From the NCBI GenBank assembly GCA_950097015.1, contig CATNEN010000038.1, positions 17,370,001 to 17,434,000 of the forward strand: a stretch of DNA of 64,000 nucleotides, given 5' to 3'. Positions 33,770-47,600 of this stretch are shown piece after piece (position 1 is the first letter of the stretch; each line of letters starts with the position of its first letter). The position numbers and the translations under genes were made by a program. Below the pieces are notes generated by a model. The model had not been told where the DNA came from. It was given only the letters and a program-made list of their open reading frames with translations, and searched no databases. This stretch comes from Macrostomum hystrix (lineage: Eukaryota > Platyhelminthes > Macrostomidae).

Positions 33770-36700
33770 CTGAAATGAAAATACAATATCATGTGTTTGA
33801 TGTGTCTATAATCTGTTTGATTCTTTTATATATTAACAGAATAAGGAAATACTTCTGGTAAAGATTCCTCTCTATTTATTGGTTAATTTTTAGATACAAC
33901 TCTACCCACTAAATAGCTAGAAATAGCTAATAGAATTTCATAACACACACACACTGAAGTAAATATTATTTAATTTAAGTGGTATTTTTTACAGTGGCTA
34001 TTACTAATGTTACCGACAAATTAAAAAATCTTATAATGGGTAGTTCATACGGACAATAATTTGAATAAAATATAGTTGTATCTATTAAGCCAAATCAGTT
34101 GTTTTTAGGTTGGCTAGCACAACACCTTAAAAATACCTGGTCTATAAATAAATGTATGTCTATTAGCTACCAGTATTGTTGCCATTTAAACAATTGCTAT
34201 ACAAAACCCTACATTAAACACTGTACTAAGAAAAAAAGAAATAATTTATGTTTAGCAAAAATAGACAGTGCAGTTATAAGTAGCAATGCTGTTTACGAGC
34301 TCATATAATTTCATTTTCTAACTTAATGACAATATAGCAATGAAAGCTAAGAAAGAGTAAACGAATAGTAGTTATTAATAACTAATTATTGTAGTAATAT
34401 TGTGGCATCCAATGCAACTAAGCTTATAATAGTGCCACATGCAGCAGAAAATTTTAAAAAAGTTTCTTATAATTGCTAAATAAGCTACACATGTTAATAT
34501 GCATACATATTTTAGATAAATATAGTTGCTCTGTATGTCTAGTTAGTCTAGCTGAGGAGAGTTAAAAAGGAGTCGATGTAGAAATGTTTGTACTAGCCTT
34601 CGAGCTAGGTATGGAATAAGAGCATGTTTACCATGGAATGTAGCTATACTGAGTCTAAACAATTTTCTTCTGTGTCATTTAAATATACTATAAATTAGAA
34701 AGCAATAAGCTCGATGAAAAAATGCAAAAATCATGAACCAGATAATCACAATTGAGTCCGATAACGAAAGTAATTTGTAATCATTAGTATAATAAAAAGC
34801 GTGACTCAACGGAGGGAGCATGCAAAAAATTAGGACAAACCGATAAACTTAAATTTGAGTACTTTGATTTATCATATATGTACGTCTTGAACAATCTTTA
34901 AAATATATTTGTAATAAAAGTACTTTGTGAATATAACAATTAATTAACATTCTAGAGACCGTTTAGTTTCCGTACAGATTACTTGGGTTTGTTTTATCCG
35001 TTTTTATCCGGCTTTTTACGTTTACATAAACTTCTTGTGGTGCTGGGTAACAACGTGCACTGTGCAATAAAAATTTTATAATTTTAGCTTCACCATTTTA
35101 GTTTCAGTTGTTCTTGTTAGAAAATAATTTACATATTTCGAAAAAGGAATTTACCTCCTGTAAGCATACAGAAATGCATACAGAGACGCAATGAAAATCG
35201 ATTATGTCTGAACTTTTTGTTTTCTCTAAAAGGAAGTTTCTGTTAAGCAGAACTCTAAACTCAAACATGTTACAAAACTCTTTGTTGCTACATATCGACT
35301 ATGTGAGAAGGAATTAGAAGGACGACTCCAGTGACATGGAATGGAAGTAAAATATGCCATTTGTTTAACGCGCTACTTAAAGTAACATTGCAAGGAAACC
35401 GAAGCTATATTTTTTAGTCAATTTTGAGGAATGAGTCATGATGACTCATATACTAATTTAAGAAACAAAGTCATGTGACTAATTGAAACCGGAGAACCGG
35501 TCTCGACAGCTGTATTTCTAGCTCAGACTCCCATATGGTAATGCTCACCCGAAAACCCCCCAAAACGCAGCTGAACAAACAAGTTTGACCTCGCTGTGTA
35601 AATTTGTATGCCCTAAGTCCGGTCCTGCAACAAACACCCGGTCAATATAAGTTAAAATCCGAGCTGAAAATTCAGAATCATCTCTGAGGAGAAGACAATT
35701 GGTAAGCGTTTACGAGTGTACTAGACAAAGTTATTTATTGCTAGCAATCGGTGTTGAATTTAACTAAGTTTACGAGAGCCACATATCATCGATACGCTTG
35801 AGAAAGGCGATCCTTGTTTCCTAGGATACATTCCTAGAGGATTATTGATTGATTGATTTGAGCTATCCGTTATCTTTCGGAGGTAACGAAGTAGACGCCC
35901 TTCAGGAGGACCTATTATAGAGACACAAGAGAGATTTCAATTGTTCACTAGGGTGCACGTTTCTATTGTTAATTCCGAGCTTGAGGAAACCGACAAGTAA
36001 TCTGATTCACTCTCGTCTTTAATTGTTGGCCAACAGATAAAGTCAAGCGCAACAGACCGGATCGACTTGCGGCTGCCAGAAGACAAGAAGAATACAAAAA
36101 CTACGAGCAACTAGCCACCGAGGAAGAAGAAACCACTGCAGTAAGTGTCACGTGAATAAATTCCTAGGCAATTACAGTTCCCCATTGTGTAGAAGTGGGA
36201 GTTTCGTGTGCCTGATCAACACACGATACTCTTCAATATTTCTACGTACGTACAGTCAATTTTTGGCTGTTAATTTAGATAAATTGTAGCGAGAAACGGA
36301 TACGAATCTGCTGGTTTAAAGAATAGAAACAGATGAATCTTTGGTTGCGTTTAGGCATTATAATTTATTTTCAGATGTGCGAGTATTTTTATTTTACAAT
36401 TTCGAATTCTATGCGCAAACGTAGTTTAGACTCCAAAATAATAATCTAATTTTCAGTGATCTCACGCATAAAAGCTTGCAAAGAAAATCAATTTTTTCAG
36501 TAGTTTACTTAGTTAAAAAAATTGACATCTTTGTATGAAAAAATAAAATAATATGAGCATTTTACTGTTTAAGACAAAACATCCTGCAAAAAAACTTGCA
36601 CATATTAATAGTTTCAAGACCAAAAATAGTCAAATATAATAGAGCTTTCGTACAGGTAAAACTGTTTTTCTTCCTAATTCATATATGATATGGCCAGAAA

Positions 36701-37589
36701 TAACATACAATTTGAAAAAAAAAACGAGAGAAAAAAATGAAATTTTTTCTTCTCGTATTTTAATAAAGGCCATTTTAATATAATTCATGAAGCATAATAT
36801 TATGCACACAAGTAAATCTAGTGGCTACTTAATAATTCGGTAGCATCATTGTGCGACTTTTCATATCGAAAAAGCCAAATCCAAGCCAGACTTTAAAAGT
36901 TACTGAAGACACAAATAAAAGTCTGGGATAACTTATAACTTAAAGCGATACATATTAGGTGCAAAAATGCGATGCACAATGACCAGACCGAGTTGAAACT
37001 GCAACAAATAATGCAATATACTCGTAATAGCAAAGCTTAATCTGAGAACAACATTTAACACGTGCGTTATAATATAAAAAAGTTTGTGTACAAGCACGAA
37101 CATTGCTATGGGCTTTACTGGTCAGATAATATTGCTTATAGTAAGTATTAACCTACTTTAAGCAATCAACTAATAGTACTTTTATCTTCATTGCAATGGA
37201 ATAATATGAATGGACGTAACAGTAATAGATATGTACTATGAATAAAAAAATAAAACTATCGGATGCTGAAAAATTTGTGCAATATGTGACAATGAATAGT
37301 TATTAACTCTAACAATATTTAGATAATATAAATTATTTATATCAGCTAAAACTGCTTGTGTGCGACGCATGGACCTTAAAAGACAATAATTATATAATGC
37401 ATTTATAGCAACAAAAACTTTTCACAATTCAGTTAAGACAAGCTGCGTTCAGTTAAATAGTCTGATAAGACTGGCGGCAGTAAAAGTCTGTCTATGGTAA
37501 AAAGTGTTAAACTGTGTTTAACTTAACGAAACTAGAGTAATTTAGAATTGAACAATAGATAAAAAATTAAGAACTAGAGACCACTGCAC
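33770..37589. other. AT-rich region 5' of CSK
   Basis: Mostly unique AT-rich DNA, expected to contain any 5' non-coding CSK exons and the CSK promoter. Apart from the possible plus-strand exons at 35630-36140, nothing coding is recognised. Confidence 0.4.
35630..36140 (+). other. Possible spliced transcript (two exons), unknown product
   Basis: A sequence ending AGGAGAAGACAATTG at a consensus GTAAGC donor (about 35701) and an acceptor TTGGCCAACAG followed by 36041-36139, itself ending at a strong A|GTAAGT donor. Joined, one frame is open (KVKRNRPDRLAAARRQEEYK, then a Glu/Thr-rich stretch) and a second is open for about 38 codons. Composition is GC-richer than its surroundings. No family is recognised. 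It could be a 5' non-coding exon pair. Confidence 0.3.
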
Positions 37590-38090
37590 TAAGAACCATA
37601 GACAAATATACCAAGAACCAAACACTCGTTTATTAAATAGACAACTGAGTTAAGAACCATAGACAACTGTGTTAAGAACCATAGACAACTGTGTTAAGAA
37701 CCATAGACAACTGTGTTAAGAACCTTACACAACTGTGTTAAGAACCATAGACAACTGTGTTAAGAACCTTAGACAACTGTGTTAAGAACCAAAGACAACT
37801 GTGTTAAGAACCTTAGACAACTAACTGTGTTAAGAACCTTAGACAACTAACTGTGTTAAGAACCATAGACAACTGTGTTAAGAACCATAGACAACTGTGT
37901 TAAGAACCATAGACAACTGTGTTGAGAACCATAGACAACTGTGTTAAGAACCTTAGACAACTGTGTTAAGAACCTTAGACAACTGTGTTAAGAACCATAG
38001 ACAACTGTGTTGAGAACCATAGACAACTGTGTTAAGAACCTTAGACAACTGTGTTAAGAACCTTAGACAACTGTGTTAAGAACCAATCGT
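37590..38090. repeat. 22-bp minisatellite downstream of TMEM185
   Basis: Units AACTGTGTTAAGAACCATAG plus AC, about 20 copies, with TTAG/ATAG variants and two 4-bp expansions (AACTAACTGTG). Lies immediately 3' of the TMEM185 stop region. Confidence 0.93.
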
Positions 38091-38265
38091 ATATTATATA
38101 GAGAGCTGCAAAGATTGGACAACGCAGCTTATATTAACTATAACACAAACGATTGTAAAAGTATGCAAAAAGCCAAGAAATAAAATAGATACGAATTACT
38201 GATTATACGAGCTACAAAATTTAACGGCGATATACAAATACTAATTTAACGCTCTACTAAAACCA

Positions 38266-40318
38266 TCAATCAGGAACTTTTATACACATGGCGCCATTTC
38301 GCGGATATAGCAAATTGTCGCCACCCTCGCAGTCGCAACAATGGCCAACTGACTGGGGAACAGCCGACTGATTCTTTGATTCATTGTAGTCCGACTGATG
38401 ACCGAGGAATACAAACTTCTGGTCCAGACAATGCGCAAGATTAGACTGCCGCAGGGCTAGCAGGCCACCGGAAGGACTTGCCGGGCCAACAGCGGCGCTA
38501 CTAGAAGCCGCAGTGACAGCAATCGCCGAAGCAGCCGAAGCGCTCGACGGTCCGTCGTCGTGTCTGTGCGACGAAGACGGCTGAGGCGAATAAGACTGCG
38601 ACGGCGAGGACTGGTGCTGCTGCTGCTGAGACTGCGGTACAATCTTATAACTGACATTAGCATACTCCTGCAATAGAGGACAAGCCTCCAATAGGAACAG
38701 GTAGAACTCTTTGCCGATACCGAACCACCAGATGTTGCACTTGCGACTATAGCAGGCCAGGCAGCACATGGCAGCCAATGACAGAAGCAATGGGCATCCG
38801 GCGGTCAGGTAGCTAATCTGCATTCGTTGGTCCAGCTTTTCGGTTAGCAGTACACAGAAGGCTAGCATTGGCAGGGCGGCCGCAGCGTAGCCAAGAGCGG
38901 TGCGAAGCGACTGCCTAGCTAGCGATCTGGCAGCAGCCTGGCTAGATCTCATCAGTAGAATAGCCAGGATCAGACTGTACACAACTAGGATGATGGCAAC
39001 GCACAGCGCGATCCACAATGGTATTAGTACGAAGCCCCACGACCAAATTATCAGGCCGTCTAATTGTAAAGCCAGGAAGACAAACTGCAGCAGATTGCAA
39101 GCGCAGAATAGTTCGAGATCGCAGGCCCGATCGTGTCTAAGAGACCAGACAACGCCGCCGATGCCAACAACAGCCAGTGCGAGCAGGGGAATAACGGCTA
39201 ATATCCAGCGCAACAGTTTGTACTCCAATCTGAGGCAGGCCAGAATTTCGAATGCGAATAATAGGCCTAATAGTAGAGAGCTGAGTAGCATGGCGCGAAA
39301 CTGAACCAGCTGATCCCAGCGGATGGGGGCTATGGTAGGAACGAATTGTTTGCAGATTTAGGCGAGCTAATAAATACAAATGACTACATATGGCCTTGGT
39401 CAATTGTCTATGGTCTATGGCCTTGGTCTATGGTCTATGGTCTATGGCCTTGGTCTATGGTCTAAGGCCTTGGACGATAATCTTTGGCCTTGGTCAACGG
39501 TCTATGGCCTTGGTATATAGTACTTAGTCTATGGCCTTGGTCTATAGTACTTAGTCTATGGCCTTGGTCTATAGTACTTAGTCTATGGCCTTGGTCTATA
39601 GTACTTAGTCTATGGCCTTGGTCTATAGTACTTAGTCTATGGCCTTGGTCTATAGTACTTAGTCTATGGCCTTGGTCTATAGTACTTAGTCTATGGCCTT
39701 GGTCTATAGTACTTAGTCTATGGCATTGGTCTATAGTCCTTAGTCTATGGCATTGGTCTATAGTACTTAGTCTATGGCCTTGGTCTATAGTACTTAGTCT
39801 ATGGCCTTCGTCTATAGTCCTTAGTCTATGGCATTGGTCTATAGTCTATGTCCTTGGGCTGAAGTCTTTGTCCTTGTTCTATGGTCTATGGTCTATGGCC
39901 TTTTGAAGCCTTTTTAACAGCCCTAAATTTCTATCCCAGCTAATGCTTTTACCCATTCTGCAAGCTGGGATATAAAGGGCCAATTTGTTTCCCTTTTACT
40001 TAGATACGAACCCATAACCTCTCGTGCTAAAAATGCATACCTTAATAATGTCGAGCGTAATTCAACGAGCAAATCAAATAATTACTAGGAATGTTTTACA
40101 CCAAATGACTTACCAATTTTTCTATAGCGTACGCAGCCCAATACGCAGCCAATCACTACACCCAGTTTCCATAGCAACAGAGGGCAGAATACAAGCCACC
40201 AACTGCAGTGAATGGAATGATCTAGCCTGAGGCAGAGCAGCAGGCTAAATAGCAGCACGCTAGCGTAGGCCAACAGTCGCCAAGGATTCAGGCTCTCTAA
40301 TAGGCCGCGCATCTTCAT
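38266..40318 (-). CDS. TMEM185A: TMEM185 multipass membrane protein (complete, 2 exons)
   Basis: Exons 40318-40114 (ATG at 40318) and 39329-38266 (stop at 38266) join in phase 1 (AAATTG|GTAAGT ... ACCATAG|CC) to 422 residues. The family start MRGLLESLNPWRLLAYASVL, LCLRLD, FRAMLL, FRHDRACDLE-type SLRHDRACDLELFCACNLLQ, LQLDGLIIWSWG, CNIWWFGIGKEF and EYANVSY all match TMEM185A/B. About seven hydrophobic segments are visible. Vertebrate proteins are about 350 residues. The extra length is a C-terminal Gln/Ser/Ala-rich tail after the last membrane segment. The molecular role of this family is not established. The single intron holds a minisatellite. A and B paralogues cannot be told apart here. 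Confidence 0.93.
39395..39905. repeat. 27-28-bp minisatellite, TMEM185 intron
   Basis: Units GGCCTTGGTCTATAGTACTT plus AGTCTAT, flanked by shorter GGTCTATGGTCTATGGCCTT forms at each end. Occupies most of the 784-bp intron. Confidence 0.93.
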
Positions 40319-40489
40319 GACCAGACAGATGCTTTGCTTGATAATCTATCAAGGACGGATGAGTACAGACTGATTGGGATCACGCCATCTGGAAAAAGTG
40401 AGTATTTTTTATATTGAAGTATAAAAATAGACTATTGATAATAAGTACCCAGCTACCTATTTAACAACTAGGTGAACTACAGCTATGCA

Positions 40490-42075
40490 GAGTTTTATCA
40501 ATCCACTGATCTTACAATCAATCCATGGATCTCACAATCAATCCATGGATCTCACAATCAATCCATGGATCTCACAATCAATATACTGATCTTACAATCA
40601 ATCCATGGATCTCACAATCAATCCATGGATCTCACAATCAATATACTGATATCACAATCAATCCATGGATCTCACAATCTATCTACTGATCTTACAATCA
40701 ATCTACTGATCTCACAATCAATCCATGGATCTCACAATCAATCTATGGATCTCACAATCAATATACTGATATCACAATCAATCCATAGATCTCACAATCT
40801 ATCTACTGATCTTACAATCAATCTACTGATCTCACAATCAATCCATGGATCTCACAATCAATCTATGGATCTCACAATCAATCCATGGATCTCACAATCA
40901 ATCTATGGATCTCACAATCAATCTATGGATCTCACAATCAATCTATGGATCTCACAATCAATCTATGGATCTCACAATCAATCTATGGATCTCACAATCA
41001 ATCTATGGATCTCACAATCAATCTATGGATCTCACAATTAATCTACTGATCTTACAATCAATCCATGAATCTTACAATCAATCCATGGATCTCACAATCA
41101 ATCTACTGATCTCACAATCAATCCACTGATCTTACAATCAATCCATGGATCTCACAATCAATCCACTGATCTTACAATCAATCCATGGATCTCACAATCA
41201 ATCTACTGATCTTACAATCAATATACTGATCTTACAATCAATATACTGATCTCACAATCAATATACTGATCTCACAATCAATCCATGGATCTCACAATCA
41301 ATCTACTGATCTTACAATCAATATACTGATCTCACAATCAATATACTGATCTCACAATCAATATACTGATCTCACAATCAATATACTGATCTCACAATCA
41401 ATATACTGATCTCACAATCAATCCATGGATCTCACAATCAATCTACTGATCTCACAATCAATCTACTGATCTTACAATCAATATACTGATCTCACAATCA
41501 ATATACTGATCTCACAATCAATCCATGGATCTCACAATCAATCTAGCGATCTCACAATCAATCTATGGATCTCACAATCAATCTATGGATCTCACAATCA
41601 ATCTATGGATCTCACAATCAATCTATGGATCTCACAATCAATCTATGGATCTCACAATCAATCTAGCGATCTCACAATCAATCTATGGATCTCACAATCA
41701 ATCTATGGATCTCACAATTAATCTACTGATCTCACAATCAATCCACTGATCTCACAATCAATCTACTGATCTCACAATCAATCTATGGATCTCAAAATCA
41801 ATCTATGTATCTCACAATCAATCAATGAATCTCACAGTTAATCTACTGATCTTACAATCAATCTATGGATCTCACAATTAATCTACTGATCTTACAATCA
41901 ATCTAGCGATCTCACAATCAATCTATGGATCTCACAATCAATCTAGCGATCTCACAATCAATCTATGGATCTCACAATCAATCTATGGATCTCACAATCA
42001 ATATACTGATCTTACAATCAATCTATGGATCTCACAATCAATCAATGAATCTCACAGTTAATCTACTGACCTTAA
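40490..42075. repeat. 20-bp satellite array upstream of TMEM185
   Basis: About 79 units of ATCTCACAATCAATCTATGG at an exact 20-bp period. The last 6-8 bases vary among CCATGG, CTATGG, CTACTG, ATACTG and CTAGCG. Blocks of the same variant run together, suggesting segmental amplification. It starts about 170 bp from the TMEM185 start codon. Confidence 0.96.
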
Positions 42076-42663
42076 ATTTACTCTAAGCATACACTATAAT
42101 CCCTGTAATTTAATATCACTCTTGTAATTTACTTTATTAAATATTCTTATCTTCTTTCTTATTTTGTGCTTATAAAAAATGAAGTTAATTTATAATAGAC
42201 AGAATTATCGGAATTATATTTTCGACAAACATAAAAACATCGTGAAGATGAGGGACGATCACAACACAACCAGGCAGAACAATTTCATACCAGAATGAAA
42301 ATCTGTATGGTATATATCTGTGTACAATAATTTTTTTATAAACTTTAGTAAACTAGAACAGATTCAAACAAATTAAAACCCTACGACGACATACATAAAC
42401 TATTATAAATAAGTGATTAACAACAAGAAGGGGTTGAATTCACTGACGAAAATATGGGGAAAATCTGTGGCGCCATGAAATAATATATTAGTCAATGCCA
42501 GTGCAGGCAGGTACAAATTAATGTACAAAAGAAATACTAATGGAGCTTTGGAAATAACAGATTAACACAAAAAATTGAATCGGAGTTCACTGCAACTTAA
42601 GCATGGACCAAGCACAAGTAATTACAGGGCTCCTGAAAGAAAGAGCCGAGCACAAAGAGACAA

Positions 42664-42889
42664 CTATTCCACCGATTTACATAGAGGTAGCTTCGTCATC
42701 TCCTTAATTATTGGTACCTTTTTAATTGAAGTTATGCTGCGCAGCAAATCGAAGACTGTGTGAGGTACAGAAAATTGTTCTCTATTGCACATAAAATAAA
42801 CGTCGACGCCTTTCATACACACTACTAGATGCAAGGCAGATTTGTAGTATAGGTGAGCACACGGAAGATAGGGGCAACTTTGTATTTCC
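42664..42889 (-). CDS. Possible orphan terminal exon, unknown product
   Basis: On the minus strand a good acceptor (ATGATTTATTTCAG) at 42892-42890 opens a 75-codon frame to TAG at 42664. The translation has ordinary protein composition (SCPYLPCAHLYYKSALHLVV, then GVDVYFMCNREQFSVPHTVF, then LLRSI) rather than repeat or AT-noise character. No matching upstream exon was found before the PNPLA2 gene at 44687, and I do not recognise the family. It may be an alternative 3' exon, a small gene or a degraded fragment. Confidence 0.35.
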
Positions 42890-43675
42890 CTGAAATAAAT
42901 CATTTGACGACGCGGAAAGCATCAATCTTCATCATGTTGATAAAGAAATAGAATTAGGAAAGACTGCTTTGACAAACGCCACATGGATATGTACATGGTA
43001 TGAGCGACGGATCAGCGGCAATAGACAACATTATTGCTTCAATGCAAGCTAGTAAATCAACTCTTTTAAAAGCAATAATTAGAGAGAAGCAAGCATTCTG
43101 ACAAGAAACGATATAAAGTTGTATTATAAATTTTAACTGAAAAAATTATACCTCAAAAGGGCCGTTTTAAAGCACTAACACTGTTCTTGCTCAAAATGCT
43201 ACTGATGCAACTCAGAGCAGATTGTACTGTTTATTTATTTCAACAATTTTTACAATTTATGAACGAATCCACTTGTTTCTATTTTTTAATACCAAATTAA
43301 CTTTTTAATTTAGAGAATTAAGACCCTTAAATACACGATTTCACTTAAATTTACAATTATTGCCTAAAACAAGGAGAAGCTTCTAGGCAACAGTTAAATT
43401 CTGAAGTACAGCATAATTGTAGCATAGAAAAATCTGTTAGCTTTGATTCCTGCGGCAACTAAAATCAAGGAAATTTGAAGACTACTTCCGTAAATGTGTG
43501 ACAGGTCATTTTGCAGTACAAATAAAAAACTTTGGTTTTACAAAACAATCACAATATATGGGCTTCTTAAAGCCATATACGTCTCAGTCGTTGGTGAAAT
43601 TAGTCAGACATTTTACAACCTCAATAAATCGATAATTTCCTGTTTACTATTAAAGTAAACATTAAGCCAGCCATT
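42890..43675. other. AT-rich interval
   Basis: No coding sequence, array or transposon end recognised. Confidence 0.4.
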
Positions 43676-44675
43676 TCACACCCTAAAACCCAGAATATTA
43701 GCCAGCGACTTCACACCCTCAAACCTAGGCTATTAGCCAGCGAGTCCACACCCTCAAACCTAGACTATTAGCCAGCGAGTCCACACCCTCAAACCTAGAC
43801 TATTAGCCAGCGAGTCCACACCCTCAAACCTAGGCTATTAGCCAGCGACTTCACACCCTCAAACCTAGGCTATTAGCCAGCGACTTCACACCCTCAAACC
43901 TAGACTATTAGCCAGCGAGTCCACACCCTCAAACCTAGACTATTAGCCAGCGAGTCCACACCCTCAAACCTAGACTATTAGCCAGCGAGTCCACACCCTC
44001 AAACCTAGACTATTAGCCAGCGACTTCCACACCCTCAAACCTAGACTATTAGTCTGCGACTTCCACACCCCCAAACCTAGACTATTAGTCTGCGACTTCC
44101 ACACCCCCAAACCTAGACTATTAGCTAGCGAGTCCACACCCTCAAACCTAGACTATTAGCCAGCGAGTCCACACCCTCAAACCTAGACTATTAGTCTGCG
44201 ACTTCCACACCCCCAAACCTAGACTATTAGTCTGCGACTTCCACACCCCCAAACCTAGACTATTAGCTAGCGAGTCCACACCCTCAAACCTAGACTATTA
44301 GCCAGCGAGTCCACACCCTCAAACCTAGACTATTAGCCAGCGAGTCCACACCCTCAAACCTAGACTATTAGTCTGCGACTTCCACACCCCCAAACCTAGA
44401 CTATTAGTCTGCGACTTCCACACCCCCAAACCTAGACTATTAGCTAGCGAGTCCACACCCTCAAACCTAGACTATTAGCCAGCGAGTCCACACCCTCAAA
44501 CCTAGACTATTAGCCAGCGAGTCCACACCCTCAAACCTAGACTATTAGCCAGCGAGTCCACACCCTCAAACCTAGACTATTAGCCAGCGACTTACACACC
44601 CCCAAACCTAGACTATTAGCCAGCGACTTCCACACCCTCAAACCTAGACTATTAGCCAGCGAGTTCTAAACAGTA
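43676..44675. repeat. 34-35-bp minisatellite at PNPLA2 3' end
   Basis: Units AGCCAGCGAGTCCACACCCT plus CAAACCTAGACTATT, about 29 copies. A three-unit higher-order block with GTCTGCGACTTCCACACCCC variants recurs around 44047, 44190 and 44370. The array ends about 15 bp before the lipase stop codon. Confidence 0.95.
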
Positions 44676-44686
44676 TTAAAGTGAAC

Positions 44687-47600
44687 TTATTCTAAACTAG
44701 GCGCTTCCGCATTCAGATCCGAACTGTCGTCCTCCTGTTCTGGCTCCTCGTAGAGGTAGAAACGCACCAGCCTGTTAGCCCGCTGTTGATGCACCAACAG
44801 TGCTTGATCTATTGTATCGTGAGCCTCTTCTTCGCCTGGCCGATAATCTAATTCGTCGGTTAGCAATTCTCGCAGTTCACCAGCAGATTGATGAGTTCGA
44901 TTCGGCCAACGATTCGACAGCCTGCAACGCGGCCGATGCTGATGCCAGCGAGGCGATCCGGTTGAATCAGTTTGGCCAGCTTCGCAGTCATCAGCGGTAG
45001 AGGCGGCCTCGGCGGAAGCGGAGGCATTGCGAGTAGCAGAGGGCCGGCCGCCAATCACTCGATGCCGGAATCGATCTAGAAACGCGCTACTCTGAGCTCG
45101 CCTGAGGCGTACAGTCTCAGTGAAATTGCGCAAATGCTGACGAGTCTCTCCCAATGCGGCATTAGCCACCTCGGGCAGGAGAGGCAGGTAGCGAAGTAGA
45201 CGCTTACAAAGCAGGTAGAGCACATCAATTGGCAGTGTGTAGGGTTGAATTAGTAGGCGAACAACTCGAACCATTTGGCTATCGTACAGTCGGCGTAACA
45301 GAGTCTTCTGTTGGGCCCGTTGCAGGGCTTCCAGTACTGAAGGCGGCAAACTGTTTTGAATGCCTTCAGCTAGGACAGATCGCATCTCGAGAGCCTTAGT
45401 GTGGATGATAAATAATAAGTTAGTGTCAGTAGAAATAACTGTTGTCGGGTTTATGCAAACCTCCATAAAATTTCCCATACTGTTCACTGCTTACTGCTCA
45501 TTCTGCCCTATGCTTTCCTCTGGCCTAGCTCGCACTTGATTCTAAAAATAGCTCACTCTGTGTCTCCCTCCATTTGTACGCACCCTCACTCCCCTTCTAG
45601 AACACTCTATGGCAGGGGTAGGCAAACTTATTTGCTGGCGGGCCAAAGAGAGAACCTAAAAGACGACAGCGGGCCGCATTGACTGTATAAATATGAGATA
45701 GGGGAGAGATGAGACACGGGAGAGATAAGACGGGAGAGATTAGACACGGGATAGATTAGACACGGGAGAGATGAGACGCAGCAGAGATAAGACACGAGAG
45801 CGATGAGACACGGGAGAGATTAGACACGAGAGCGATGAGACACGGGAGAGATTAGACACGAGAGCGATGAGACACGGGAGAGATTAGACACGAGAGCGAT
45901 GAGACGCAGGAGAGATTAGACACGAGAGATTAGCCACGAGAGAGATGAAACAGGACACTGTAGATGTCAGAAGGGGCAACGGGCCGGATTTGGGAGCTTC
46001 GAGGGCCGCATCTGGCCCGCGGGCCGGAGTTTGCCGACCCCTGCTCTATGGGCTTTTTCGCGCAACGAAGTTGTTTACTCTTGTTTCACGATCTTCAACC
46101 TTCTGGAATATTCTTCAAGAAGTTTCCGGAAAACCTTACTAGCTTATTTAAGTGTAAGCTGGTAAACCTTACCAGCTCACACAGGGTGTGTACATCTGCC
46201 CTGACTTTCTCATCGTCACTGTGCCTTGGAGGTTGGTCCTCAAAATCGTAAATTGCACGACAAGTCACCAAGCCTTCTTTCCGCAGCTGCGCCCGAAATG
46301 AATGTGGCGTCGTCGCGGAAACGAGCTCATGGACCTTGGTGCGAGAGGCAAACGCGTCAAACGTTCTGCTAATCACCCCACTACTTTACTTTAACTGCTT
46401 ACACTACTTACTTGAAACTACAAATACTACTCACTTTAACTACTAAAACTATTCATACTTGCCGCATCTAGTTATTGATATCAGACAAAGACGTACCTTA
46501 TAATCGTCGTCATAGCCGTCTCTGTCTTCGCCAGTCGAAGCGGCAGCCGCGCTATTGCCCAATTCATATTCTAGCGAGGCGCTGAGCCTGACGTGACTGT
46601 GCCGAACCAGATAATCGACGCAATCGTCGAAGCCGCGCTGACAAATCTGGGCTAACTTATCCGGCCCCGGTGGCCACAGGACTCGAACTAGGCGCTTCCA
46701 GTTGGCCAACGTGATGTCCATATCGATGGAGCTGGGCTGCGGCATCATAAACCAGACCTCGTCCTCCGGCGAGATGTCCGCCAAGCCGGCGAACGGGCTT
46801 ACTAGGACAGTTTGAGCATTGAGTCTGGGCAGGTTGCAAGAGAAGCAGCCGTCCATGAGGCGAACGCCATTTAGTTCGGGAAAGGTCAGGCCGGAGAAGC
46901 CAGGAATGTGCGCGCTGCACATTAGCGCCTGTTGATTGGGGAGATCAAATTCTCTGTGATCCTTATCTCGATAATAAATACCCGCATAATTAATCAACAG
47001 AGGTAAACTGAAGAGGCTTGAGAATCCTAAACTAGAGGTCGGCAGTTCGAATCTTAGGTGCAAGCAACCGCTTTTAAATTGCCATCCATTCTGAGGAACT
47101 TAGTTGCTCTTTATCTTAGTCATTCCATTTGAGAATTCGAATCAAACATTTGATAACCCAATTATTCCATTTGAGGATTCGAATTTGACAATCGATATCC
47201 CAGTTATTTCATTTGAGGATTCGAATTTGATATTTGATATCCCAGTTATTCCATTTGAGAATTCGAATCAAACATTTGATAACCCAATTATTCCATTTGA
47301 GGATTCGAATTTGACAATTGATATCCCAGTTATTCTAGTATTCTACAAGAATCGCTGAATATCTAGACGATGCCGGCTCGGACAGCTTTGAAAGTTAGTT
47401 TGTTGTAAAGGGTGCAAAATTTTGATCCACATAGTGGACTTTGAGGAAAATCGGTCATTCGGTTTGGGAGCTATCGTGAAGTAGGCAGCCCCGTAGTCTT
47501 TCCCCAGGGCTGAAAATAGCCTGGTTTTTCTACTGTTAAAGGTACGTTTCTCACCTGAATAAGATAATCCCGACTAGGAAAATCAGAAATAACTCGATTT

